Of a stretch of DNA of 64,000 nucleotides, positions 21,720 through 31,006 are shown one piece after another. Origin of the DNA: Achatina immaculata (lineage: Eukaryota > Mollusca > Gastropoda > Stylommatophora > Achatinidae); NCBI GenBank assembly GCA_009760885.1, contig CM019716.1, positions 11,726,438-11,790,437 of the forward strand, written 5' to 3'. The notes beneath the pieces are model-generated. The model had not been told where the DNA came from, ran no database searches, and worked only from the letters and a program-made list of their open reading frames with translations. The position numbers and the translations under genes were made by a program. Each line of letters opens with the position of its first letter. Position 1 is the first letter of the stretch.

Positions 21720-22206
21720 GCTTTCTTCACCGAACCTTTGTCGGATATCTGCCGACAGACCGACGCGGGGCAAGGGAGACAGCGCTCTGCTCAGAGCGGA
21801 TCCCTTTCGACCCCGGCGGCGTTTCATTTCCTTTAACCGGCGGGGGCGGCTCTCTCTGCTCTAACGAGCGGAAAAGAAAGCCTGGCCACCCACAAACAAC
21901 ACACGTTACATACTGCAGACCCGATACTCTTTGCGAGAGATGGGCCAATTTCGAGACCATCGGTCGACAAAACCGTACTACATCGTTATCACGAACCTGG
22001 CTGGCTAGCCGTTTACATGCTTCGCTCAACGGACAAACCACTTGCTTCTGCATCGAAACACCTTAACCCTCGCCGTCCGGGAAGGGAGCGAAAGCCTGTC
22101 TCCCCACGCACGGAACTCGAGAGCGCTTTTTCGCCAAAAGAACGGTCGGCCTGCGCAACAGCAACCGCCCGCGCTGTGCAGGTCGGCGCAGCTCTGCGCG
22201 GCTGAC
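21720..22206 (-). other. 5' external transcribed spacer of rDNA
   Basis: GC-rich unique sequence directly upstream of the 18S 5' end on the minus strand, ending sharply at 22206 where AT-rich DNA and the right target duplication AGAAAATATG (22207-22216) begin. Its position identifies it as 5' ETS. The abrupt end may be the pre-rRNA start or the place where reverse transcription stopped. Confidence 0.75.
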
Positions 22207-22319
22207 AGAAAATATGTACTTCACTTGGCCCTTTATTACCTAAGGCCTTGCCAAGAAAAATCTTCATGCAGGTCGACCTTAAGTAGCTTCTTCCACAAAC
22301 ATTTATGAACTTCTTCAGT

Positions 22320-22980
22320 CCATGAATCATTGTTGCAGTAATTCTACAACATTTTCTTCTACAAACATCTCTGAACATCTGCAATCTTACGATTATTGTT
22401 GCAGTAATTCTACAACATTTTCTTCCACAAACATATCTGAACATCTGCAATCTTATGATCATTGTTGCAGTAATTCTACAACATTTTCTTCCACAAACAT
22501 CTCTGAACATCTACAATCTTACAATCATTGTTGCAATAATTCTAAAACATTTTCTTCCACAAACATCTCTGAACATCTACAATCTTACGATCATTGTTGC
22601 AGTAATTCTACAACATTTTCTTCTACAAACATCTCTGAACATCTACAATCTTACGATCATTGTTGCAGTAATTCTACATTTTCTTCTACAAACATCTCTG
22701 AACATCTACAATCTTACTATCATTGTTGCAGTAATTCTACAACATTTTCTTCTACAAACATCTCTGAACATCTACAATCTTACGATCATTGTTGCAGTAA
22801 TTCTACAACATTTTCTTCCACAAACATCTCTGAACATCTACAATCTTACGATCATTGTTGCAGTAATTCTACAACATTTTCTTCCACAAACATCTCTGAA
22901 CATCTACAATCTTACGATCATTGTTGCAGTAATTCTACAACATTTTCTTATACAAACATCTTTGAACATCTACAATCATG
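22320..22980 (+). repeat. 66 bp minisatellite, open in frame (219 codons)
   Basis: Ten 66 bp units, each 22 codons, reading HCCSNSTTFSSTNISEHLQS and YD. The plus frame is open from ATG at 22322 to the stop at 22981. One unit has lost exactly 3 bp (one T codon), so phase is kept. Observed changes are a mixture of synonymous (TCT/TCC, CTG/CTA, ATC/ATA) and non-synonymous (D/Y, S/N, T/K). There is no signal peptide or splice context. A second frame is also open, so coding is not established. Confidence 0.85.
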
Positions 22981-23264
22981 AAAAATCTTGCACTTACAAA
23001 ATTGCTCCTAGTCAATAAAATGATAATCACATGAAATGTGAAAATTCATCTCAATACATATATGCAGATACATCTCTGAGCATGAAAACATGACAAATGT
23101 ATCTAAATCGGCAATACAAGAACATACATGTGCAAAATTCATTTGAACATTTTAGCATCATATATGAATAATGATCAATGGTGAGTTCACTTAAGAATGC
23201 AAGCTTGACAAACATGACGAAATACAAAATTTTGATGAGCAAATCCAATAAACATAACACAGCT

Positions 23265-23505
23265 CGTATTGCATTCTACAGTAGATGTAACTTCACAGCT
23301 CATATTGCCTTGTACAATAGGCGTAACTTCACAGCTCAAATTGCATTCCACAATAGATGAAACTTCACAGCTCATATTGCATTCTACAATAGATGTAACT
23401 TCACAGCTCATATTGCATTCTACAATAGATGTAACTTCACAGCTCATATTGCCTTGTACAATAGGCGTAACTTCACAGCTCATAATTCATTCTACTCAAG
23501 ACTGA
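23265..23505. repeat. 36 bp minisatellite
   Basis: Six to seven copies of a 36 bp unit (CTTCACAGCTCATATTGCAT, then TCTACAATAGATGTAA). It is open in both directions because 36 is a multiple of 3. 22981-23264 and 23506-23790 hold no gene I can support. Confidence 0.9.
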
Positions 23506-23794
23506 AGTAGATGAAGACATTAAAAACCATAGTAAGACATAGGCCATCTTAGCTCTCTTTCATGTCAGTCTGTTTCTCTGTGTCATTTCCTTCATGAATA
23601 TTGTCCAACGTACCTCATCTACTGATTGTCTTCCTGGTTCTCTTGTATAGTTCTTTCTACGTCTTCCCAGACTTCATCCCCAAGTCTGTCATGCTGATTT
23701 CTGAAAACAAAGAGTATAGGAGTTGTGGCAAGGGAGTGATTCCCCATCAAACTCTTTCATCCTAAATTACCTTTTATTTTCGCCTGTCCGCAAA

Positions 23795-24275
23795 CTGATC
23801 ATGTTTATAGTTTCTGGTTAACGGATGATGTTTATAGTTTCTGATTACCGGATGATGTTTATAGTTTCTGGTTACCGGATGATGTTTATAGTTTCTGGTT
23901 ACCGGATTATGTTTATAGTTTCTGGTTACCGGGTAATGTTTATAGTTTCTGATTACCTGGTAATGTTTATAGTTTCTGGTTACCGGGTAATGTTTATAGT
24001 TTCTGATTACCTGGTAATGTTTATAGTTTCTGATTACCGGATGATGTTTATAGTTTCTGGTTAATGGGTAATGTTTATAGTTTCTGATTACCGGGTAATG
24101 TTTATAGTTTATGATTATCGGATAATGTTTATAGTTTCTGATTACCGGGTAATGTTTTTAGTTTCTGGTTACCGGGTAATGTTTTTAGTTTCTGAGTACC
24201 GGGTAATGTTTTTAGTTTCTGGTTACCGGGTAATGTTTTTAGTTTCTGAGTACCGGGTGTTGTTTATTTTTCCAG
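23795..24275. repeat. 27 bp minisatellite
   Basis: About 17 copies of a 27 bp unit (ATGATGTTTATAGTTTCTGG, then TTACCGG), grading into degenerate copies up to 24390. An isolated copy lies at 25458-25485, 1.1 kb away. Confidence 0.9.
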
Positions 24276-24412
24276 GTTATCGAATGTTACCATTGACTTC
24301 CAGTTACTGGATATTCTGTAGAATATTTAATTACCGAATGTTGCTATAGTTTCTAGTTTCCCGATGCTGTTTATAATTTGTGATTACCGGAACTACCAGA
24401 TTTACTACCTTT

Positions 24413-24438
24413 TTGTTGTTGTTGTTGTTGTTGTTGTG
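24413..24438. repeat. (TTG)n microsatellite
   Basis: Nine TTG triplets just upstream of a possible splice acceptor. Confidence 0.9.
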
Positions 24439-24486
24439 GCATCTGACCTGAACGTTTATGAGCTGTTAAATGTATTCCTCCCGCAG

Positions 24487-24750
24487 AGTCAGGGCGGCGC
24501 TCTGGCTGCCACTAGATATTTGTTCCGGTCCAAGGAACGGGTAAACAGCTGCAGCACAAGAACATGTGGCTGTGGAGGCAGCATGGAAGTTCTAACAACC
24601 CGTACAAAGCTGAGCTCTGTGAACGCATCAGAGCGCCCAGATGAGTTGCTCTCTCTAGCGTGTGATAGCCACCATGCTCTGGACATTTCTGCGACCTTTC
24701 AATTACGACTTTTATGTCCATTCACGAAATTGCTGAGTCGGTTTACTTAG
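24487..24750 (+). CDS. Possible terminal exon, unrecognised
   Basis: A pyrimidine-rich tract ends TGTATTCCTCCCGCAG at 24486, a good acceptor. The downstream frame is open to a stop at 24748-24750 and reads SQGGALAATRYLFRSKERVN, then CSTRTCGCGGSMEV. The sequence is unique, GC-richer than its surroundings and non-repetitive. The minus strand is also open, no upstream partner exon is visible, and I recognise no domain, so this is only a candidate. Confidence 0.25.
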   Translation, partial: SQGGALAATRYLFRSKERVNSCSTRTCGCGGSMEVLTTRTKLSSVNASERPDELLSLACDSHHALDISATFQLRLLCPFTKLLSRFT

Positions 24751-24773
24751 AATTAGTTTCTTTTATATTCTTG

Positions 24774-24774
<1 letters not shown>

Positions 24775-24812
<38 letters not shown>
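24775..24812. repeat. (TC)n microsatellite
   Basis: About 18 TC repeats. 24813-25110 shows a few ATTAGCTTTAACT repeats and nothing else. Confidence 0.9.
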
Positions 24813-24817
<5 letters not shown>

Positions 24818-25111
24818 CCCGTATCATGGCGACTTAGGGAGTGCATATTACACCTGAGAAAATTTCACCTGGAATGTCTGTGCTATTTGTTTGTAGAAAA
24901 ACATCTCCTTCATTCTAATGAAAGTACGCCATGTGATCCTTTTTGTCCATTAATTTCACACTATACACATTTATGTAACCTTTGTTAGTTGTATTAGCTT
25001 TAACTTTGTTACATGTATTAGCTTTAACTCTAAAGCTTTGTCACAAATCTGTGCTGTGGTTGGCGATTCTGCTTAAGTTCTGGTTAGCCACTTAATTTAC
25101 TTGCTTCCTGA

Positions 25112-25385
25112 GGTAAAATACTGTTTTGCATCCAGCAAATAAGACATGAACTGTTTTACATCCAGCACACAAGATATGAACTATTCTACATTTAGCAACT
25201 AAGGTGTGAACTGTTTTACATTTAGCAACAATGAACTGTTTTACATTCAGCAACTAAGATGTGAACTGTTTTACATTAGGCACATAAGATATGAACTGTT
25301 TTACATTTAGAAACTAAGATATGAACTGTTTTACACTTGACAAATAAGATATGATATGTTTTGCAGGTAGGAGCTAAGATATGTG
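25112..25385. repeat. 30 bp degenerate minisatellite
   Basis: About nine imperfect copies of AAGATATGAACTGTTTTACA followed by TTTAGCAACT. Confidence 0.85.
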
Positions 25386-25477
25386 GGCAATGTCTGAGAT
25401 ACATAAAATATAATAAACGATATTTTTCGTCTTACTTCAAGCCTTTCTAGAAGGTGGATGTTGTTTATAGTTTCTGG

Positions 25478-25900
25478 TTACATACAAATGAAGAACATAC
25501 AACAATCCACTATTTCGGCAAAAGCTTTGTTCATGACTCACATAAAAAAAAACAACACAACAGATAAAAACGCGAAAACTGGGTAAAAAATACAAACTTA
25601 TCCTTTTGGTCTCCTTCTAGTAAGAAAGTCTTATAATTTTGTGCCAAACGTTCATACCAGGAGAAGACAAATAAGCTAAATCTGTATTTTTCATCCATTT
25701 TTCGTGTTTTTATGTGTTGTGTTGTTTTTGTATGTGATCCTTGAAAAAGGCTTTTGCCGAAATATTGGATTCCTGTTTGTCCTTCATTTGTATGTACTCA
25801 TCTTACTTTCTGTCACTCTTGTTTCTGCCCACTTTCCTCACTCTTTCTATCTTGTTGTAAAACTGAACCATCCACCTCCATCTATTTTCATTACTAGAAC
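25478..25900. mobile_element. Inverted-repeat element, copy 1
   Basis: Left arm (about 25478-25605) and right arm (about 25680-25805) are imperfect inverted copies. Both contain CAATCC-TATTTCGGCAAAAG and AAAAACAACACAACA or the complement. A sequence resembling 35530-35885 extends past the right arm (AAAACTGAACCAT). Each arm has a GGCTTTTGCCGAAAT hairpin. The type is unknown; a Penelope-like or other hairpin-bearing repeat is possible. Confidence 0.6.
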
Positions 25901-25934
25901 CAGTTTAAACGCAGTTGTACCTTCCTTCATGATT

Positions 25935-26450
25935 CACGACTGATTTGAACTTTCCTCAAGACTGAGTTTCTCTCCTCACTGACTCAGCTTCTGTTATGAC
26001 TGACTTGAGGTTATTTCATGACTGCCTGAGCTTTTCTCATGAATGATTTGAGCTTATCTCATGATTGATGAGCTTGACTGACTGAGATTTTTCTCATGAC
26101 TGATTTTAGCTTCTCTCATGACTGATGAGCTTGAATGACTGAGATTTTTATCATGACTGATTTTAGCTTCTGTCATTACTGTTTTGAGCTTCTCTCGTCA
26201 TTGACTGAGTTTCTCTTAAAACTGTTTTGAACTTCCCTCATGACTAATTTGAGCTTCTCCCATGATTGTTTTGAGCTTCTCCCATGACTGTTTTGAGCTT
26301 CTCTCATGATTGTTTTGAACTTCTCTCATGATTGTTTTGAACTTCTCTCATGACTGTTTTGAGCTTCTCTCATTACTGTTTTGAGCTTCTCTCATTACTG
26401 ATTTGAGCTTCTCTCATGACTGTTTTGAGCTTCTCTCATGACTAAGTTTA
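25935..26450. repeat. 22 bp minisatellite
   Basis: About 22 copies of TTGAGCTTCTCTCATGACTG plus TT. They are more diverged at the left end and cleaner at the right. Confidence 0.9.
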
Positions 26451-26754
26451 GGGAAATTGAATGTAGATGATATTCTGCAGTAATAACTAACAATGTTTGT
26501 GTTACAATGTCCATTCTCTTTGCTCGAATTTATTTTGTATTTTAGTTTAGCCCTCATTTCCTCTTCACGGGATGTTGTACTGCCCGTGTGGCCTGGTTTG
26601 TTGGCTTGCCAGCCCTTCCCAGTTATGGAGGCTGATGAAAGAATCTCTCGCTCGCGACAGTTAAGTATCCTGTTATTCCAGTTTTTATCTTCTGATGGCC
26701 TGCTTTCTTCAAAAATTCATGACACGAAATTCTCTAGAGAAGACAGCTCCACTC

Positions 26755-27340
26755 CATTCTTGCCACTCGTATCCTAGCTCTCGTAATCATCAACAGTATC
26801 CTAGTTCTCATAATCATCAACGGTATCCTAGCTCTCGTAATCATCAACAGTATCCTAGTTCTCATAATCATCAACGGTATCCTAGCTCTCGTAATCATCA
26901 ACAGTATCCTAGTTCTCATAATCATCAACGGTATCCTAGTTCTCATAATCATCAACGGTATCCTAGTTCTAATAATCATCAACGGTATCCTAGTTCTCAT
27001 AATCATCAACGGTATCCTAACTCTCATACTCATCAATACTATCCTAACTCTCATACTCATCAACAGTATCCTAACTCTCATACTCATCAACAGTATCCTA
27101 GCTCTCATACTCATCAACAGTATCCTAGCTCTCATACTCATCAACAGTATCCTAGCTCTCATACTCATCAACAGTATCCTAGCTCTCATACTCATCAACA
27201 GTATCCTAGCTCTCGTAATCATCAACAGTATCCTAGTTCTCATAATCATCAGCGGTATCCTACCTCTCATACTCGTCAACAGTATCCTAGTTCTCATACT
27301 GATCAATAGTGTCCTAGCTCTCATACTCATCAACAGCTCA
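26755..27340 (+). repeat. 27 bp minisatellite inside a 204-codon ORF
   Basis: About 21 units of 27 bp encode YPSSHNHQR or QQYPSSHTH in the plus frame, and RILLMSMRA on the opposite strand. The plus ORF (26695-27309) begins in unique sequence, MACFLQKFMTRNSLEKTAPL, then runs through the array to a stop inside the last unit. Left units alternate SRNHQQ and SHNHQR, a two-unit higher-order pattern. Both strands are open throughout, so I annotate a repeat and not a gene. Confidence 0.88.
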
Positions 27341-27479
27341 TTGTATTTTATCATGGATGGTTGAGCTTAGAACGCTGTAGAATTTCAGAGTTTATTATTT
27401 TTCCGGTTGGTGATCATTTTTTTTTAAGGAAAACAGCAAAAATGGAAACTGTTTAGCTTTTCTCAAGTATAGAAAATGT

Positions 27480-27895
27480 TTTCTACCTTTCACATCCATA
27501 CAAGAGTGTACCAGCTACATAGATCTTTTGCCTTTTTCTTTACTCTGTGTACTCGTCCTTTGCTTGCCAGATATCATAGCTTCGTTCCCTGCTCACGCAC
27601 TGGTTACTTCGTCTAGAGGCCGTACTTGTAGATCCAAGACGGCTGAACCTGCCAGTGATCTTTCATCTTGTACCAGCAGCTGTGGCTGTGCTGTGTCAGA
27701 GTACCAGCATCTTGTTGGAACTTTTTGTATGTAAAATTGTCTTCTGGTTATGCTTGCAAGTATATCAGCGTAGGGTAGGAGAGGCTTACTATAAATCACA
27801 ACAGCTGCATCGCCAGAGAGCATAACATCCCTCATGACGCTTTCGCTGGTTTTTTGTGACGGCTTTAAGCCGTGCTGTGTTAAACAACAAGTCAT
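27480..27895 (-). pseudogene. Possible RT remnant
   Basis: The minus strand is open for 100 codons (27895-27593) with AAVVIYSKPLLPYADILASI. Further on near 27500, after frame breaks, it has YVAGTLLYGCE, resembling the LLYGSE motif of RT C-termini. This similarity is short, and I cannot assign a family. Confidence 0.3.
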
Positions 27896-28075
27896 CTAAA
27901 AACCATCACTGAAGTCTCTAAGTCGTGCTGTGTTAAACAACAAGTCATCTAACAACCGTCAATAATGTCTCTAAGCCGTGCTGTGTTAAACAACAAGTCA
28001 TCTAACAACCGTCAATAATGTCTCTAAGCCGTGCTGTGTTAAACAACGAGTCATCTAACAATCATCACTGATGGC
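27855..28075. repeat. 53 bp minisatellite
   Basis: Four copies of a 53 bp unit containing AAGCCGTGCTGTGTTAAACA and ACAAGTCATCTAACAACC. Confidence 0.9.
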
Positions 28076-28159
28076 TTTGATTGAGCAGTTTAAGAATGCA
28101 GCAAAATATATTTCAGTAAAAGTAAAATTAGGATGTAAAATCACGTTGCATATCTTTCT

Positions 28160-28695
28160 GTCATGTGTCACAATTTTTGTCACATGTTCACCTTCTGCCA
28201 TTTCTTCGCTTTCTATCACATGTTCTCTTTCTGTAATGTGTTCACTTTTTATCATTTGTTCGCTATCTGTCATGTGTTCATTTTTTGTCATTTGTTTATT
28301 TTCCGTCATGTGTTCACTTTTTATCACTTGATCTTGTGTTCATTTTCTATCACAAGTCGACTTTTTTGTCATGTGCTCACTTTTTATCACTTGATCTTGT
28401 GTTCATTTTCTATCACATGTCGACTTTTTTGTCATGTGCTCACTTTTTATCACTTGATCTTGTGTTCATTTTCTATCACATGTCGACTTTTTGTCATGTG
28501 CTCACTTTTTATCACTTGATCTTGTGTTCATTTTCTATCACATGTCGACTTTTTGTCATGTGCTCACTTTTTATCACTTGATCTTGTGTTCATTTTCTAT
28601 CACATGTCGACTTTTTGTCATGTGCTCACTTTTTATCACTTGATCTTGTGTTCATTTTCTATCACATGTCGACTTTTTGTCATGTGCTCACTGTG
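28160..28695. repeat. Nested minisatellite, 15 bp then 62 bp unit
   Basis: 28160-28320 has short units (TCATGTGTTCACTTT, about 15 bp). From 28320 a 62-63 bp unit made of the same words (CATGTGCTCACTTTTTATCA, CTTGATCTTGTGTTCATT, CACATGTCGACTTTTT) repeats six times. The long unit seems built from four diverged short units. Confidence 0.88.
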
Positions 28696-28964
28696 TGCGT
28701 TCATTATTTGCTACGCCATTTTCACCGCTCAATCCCCGAGTTTTCATGTCTGAATATCTTTTTCATGATTGTCCTGAATATTTCACTCCCGACAATTTCA
28801 GGGACAATCTGTTGCCAGGGTACCCCAGCAATTTAAACTGATGTAACCAAAACCTGAAAAGGCTTTACTTAAATACGAGCCCAGCGTGACAAAGGGCTTG
28901 AAACATAATGCGGGCTATTGATTGTGGGGTTACCCTGTTGTATGTGTGCGCTGTGGGTTTTTTT

Positions 28965-29062
28965 ATCGTGGGGGGTGGGGGTGGGTGGGGTGGCGCTCCC
29001 ATGCGGGATTATGAGAGTAAACATTTGATGTTTGCTTTCACCCCACCCCACCCCTCTTTATA
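28965..29062. other. G-rich tract and complementary C-rich tract
   Basis: GGGGGGTGGGGGTGGGTGGG at about 28970-28990 has at least four G-runs and could form a G-quadruplex. CCCCACCCCACCCC at 29041-29056 is complementary, so a hairpin is an alternative. The surrounding 28696-29340 has no recognisable gene. Confidence 0.6.
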
Positions 29063-29354
29063 CATACTACTACGTGCCTGTATGAGACAGGCAATGATGT
29101 CTGTGCTGGGGTGATGGGGAATGTTGTAACGGCAGTAACGTTTATGATGGCGAGAAGGCGGGACTTTCAGGGAGCAGTGATGTCTGTTCAAGACGGATGA
29201 TCGGAGCTGAAGAAATGATAACTGTGTCAGAAGGGTGGTGGAGCTATTAGGGAAGGAGTAGTGATTGCCCTGGCGATGTTGCAGTCCTGCTAGCAACATT
29301 CAGGAACAAAAGTAATCAAGACCATACCTCAAAGACTGATGCGTTCATCAGATG

Positions 29355-29530
29355 TGGTTAACGAACAAGACCTACTTGAAAGTACTAGAAGCCTCAGTGG
29401 TTAACAGAGAAGGCCTGCTTGAAAGTACTAGAAGCCTCAGTGGTTAACAGAGAAGGCCTGCTTGAAAGTACTAGAAGCCTCAGTGGTTAACAGAGAAGGC
29501 CTGCTTGAAAGTACTAGAAGCCTCAGTGTT
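29355..29530. repeat. 43 bp minisatellite
   Basis: Four copies of CTTGAAAGTACTAGAAGCCT followed by CAGTGGTTAACAGAGAAGGCCTG. Confidence 0.92.
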
Positions 29531-29689
29531 CTATGAAGGACAGCTACATGTAGACAGTTGCTAGGTTACGTGTAGGTCATGTTTCAGCATGACATCAGTT
29601 TTCTGACCTTCAGTATCATTTCAGTTCTATGCCCAGTGACAGCTGCATGTTGTACGAGTGGGAAGTGTTACTGCCTTCACATTTCTAGT

Positions 29690-29897
29690 CCACTACAGCA
29701 TTTGGGGTAGGTATGTCAGCACCTGTCCTCGCTACCTTCGCTTGCCTTGGAAACTCAGGTACCCATTTTCTTGGAGACTGGTTTGACCTCGATGTGGGTC
29801 TGTCCCAAAAGGTTCCACCCAGATTCGAAATCGAACCAAGGGTTTTTTGGTGGGAAGGCGGGTGCACTAACTAACGCACCACCGAGGCGACACATCT
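29690..29897 (-). mobile_element. tRNA-derived SINE-like sequence
   Basis: On the minus strand GTCGCCTCGGTGGTGCGTTA and TTAGTTAGTGCACCCGCC form an A-box-like start, and CTTGGTTCGATTTCGAATC follows as a B-box-like GGTTCGAAT core. This pairing of a CTCGGTGG start with a GGTTCGA block is the usual form of tRNA-like dispersed repeats. About 130 bp of unrelated tail follows. 29898-30225 has a short (CAG)5 and nothing else. Confidence 0.5.
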
Positions 29898-30227
29898 GCA
29901 GCGGGAGGCAACGATAGAGTGGGGATTCTAGTTCACCAGCAGCAGCAGCAGGTCTCTGCCGTCCCCCTCACATGTTTCAGTTATAACAAATATTTGCACA
30001 AGCGTTAATCAACATGGAATAATGATGAAACACTGAAAGCCTGATTAGAAGATCAAGGTTTCACATAATTTCACGTGATGTGAAAGCTTCTACTTCATGG
30101 ACCCTGCCCGCTGTAGCTATTCCTGCTTGCAAATTTGTGTTTGTTGCAGCGGTCTGACAGTGGGGCGTGGTATCATCTGTCAGACAAGCGAAATATTGTC
30201 TGCCATTGTTTACTCTGTGTTCAGTGT

Positions 30228-30775
30228 TTCACTCAGTCCTGTCACAGGTATTTTCACACTTTACTCAGTTCTGTGACAAGTATTTTCACACTTTGCTCAG
30301 TTCTGTGACAAGTATTTTCACACTTTGCTCAGTTCTGTGACAGGTATTTTCACACTTTACTCAGTTCTGTGACAGGTATTTTCACACTTTGCTCAGTTCT
30401 GTGACAGGTATTTTCACACTTTGCTCAGTTCTGTGACAGGTATTTTCACACTTTGCTCAGTTCTGTGACAAGTATTTTCACAATTTACTCAGTTCTGTGA
30501 CAAGTATTTTCACACTTTGCTCAGTTCTGTGACATATATTTTCACACTTTGCTCAGTTCTGTGACAGATATTTTCACACTTTGCTCAGTTCTGTGACAGA
30601 TATTTTCACACTTTGCTCAGTTCTGTGACAAGTATTTTCACACTTTGTTCAGTTCTGTGACAGATATTTTCACACTTTGCTCAGTTCTGTGACAGGTATT
30701 TTCACAATTTGCTCAGTTCTGTGACAGGTATTTTCACACTTTGCTCAGTTCTGTGACAGGTATTTTCACATTTTG
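30228..30775. repeat. 32 bp minisatellite
   Basis: About 17 copies of ACTTTGCTCAGTTCTGTGAC followed by AAGTATTTTCAC. Little divergence between copies points to recent homogenisation. Confidence 0.93.
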
Positions 30776-31006
30776 TTAGTTCTGACGATTTTAGACTTGA
30801 GAATATCACGAGTGAGAAGTAATAATCCAAATCAAAAACTTCATGTGCGAAAGCTGAACTGTTTATTATTTTTATTTCAACAACATCAGCGTTTTAAGCA
30901 CTATGTATCGCTCATTAGGTTAACAGAAAGTAGGAGCAGCTTTATACTTGAACAAAGAAGTAAAAACAACTTTAAACACTAACAAAAAAGCAGGAAATGC
31001 TTTATA

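Noticed and set aside
21177..22206. A functional rDNA unit
   Set aside because: Only the 5' third of 18S and the ETS are present, fused to R1 and flanked by a target duplication. There is no 5.8S, 28S or ITS.
23825..24349. MMFIVSGYR repeat ORFs as a membrane peptide array
   Set aside because: A 27 bp minisatellite with frame-neutral variants, and the frame is broken at 24065-24070.
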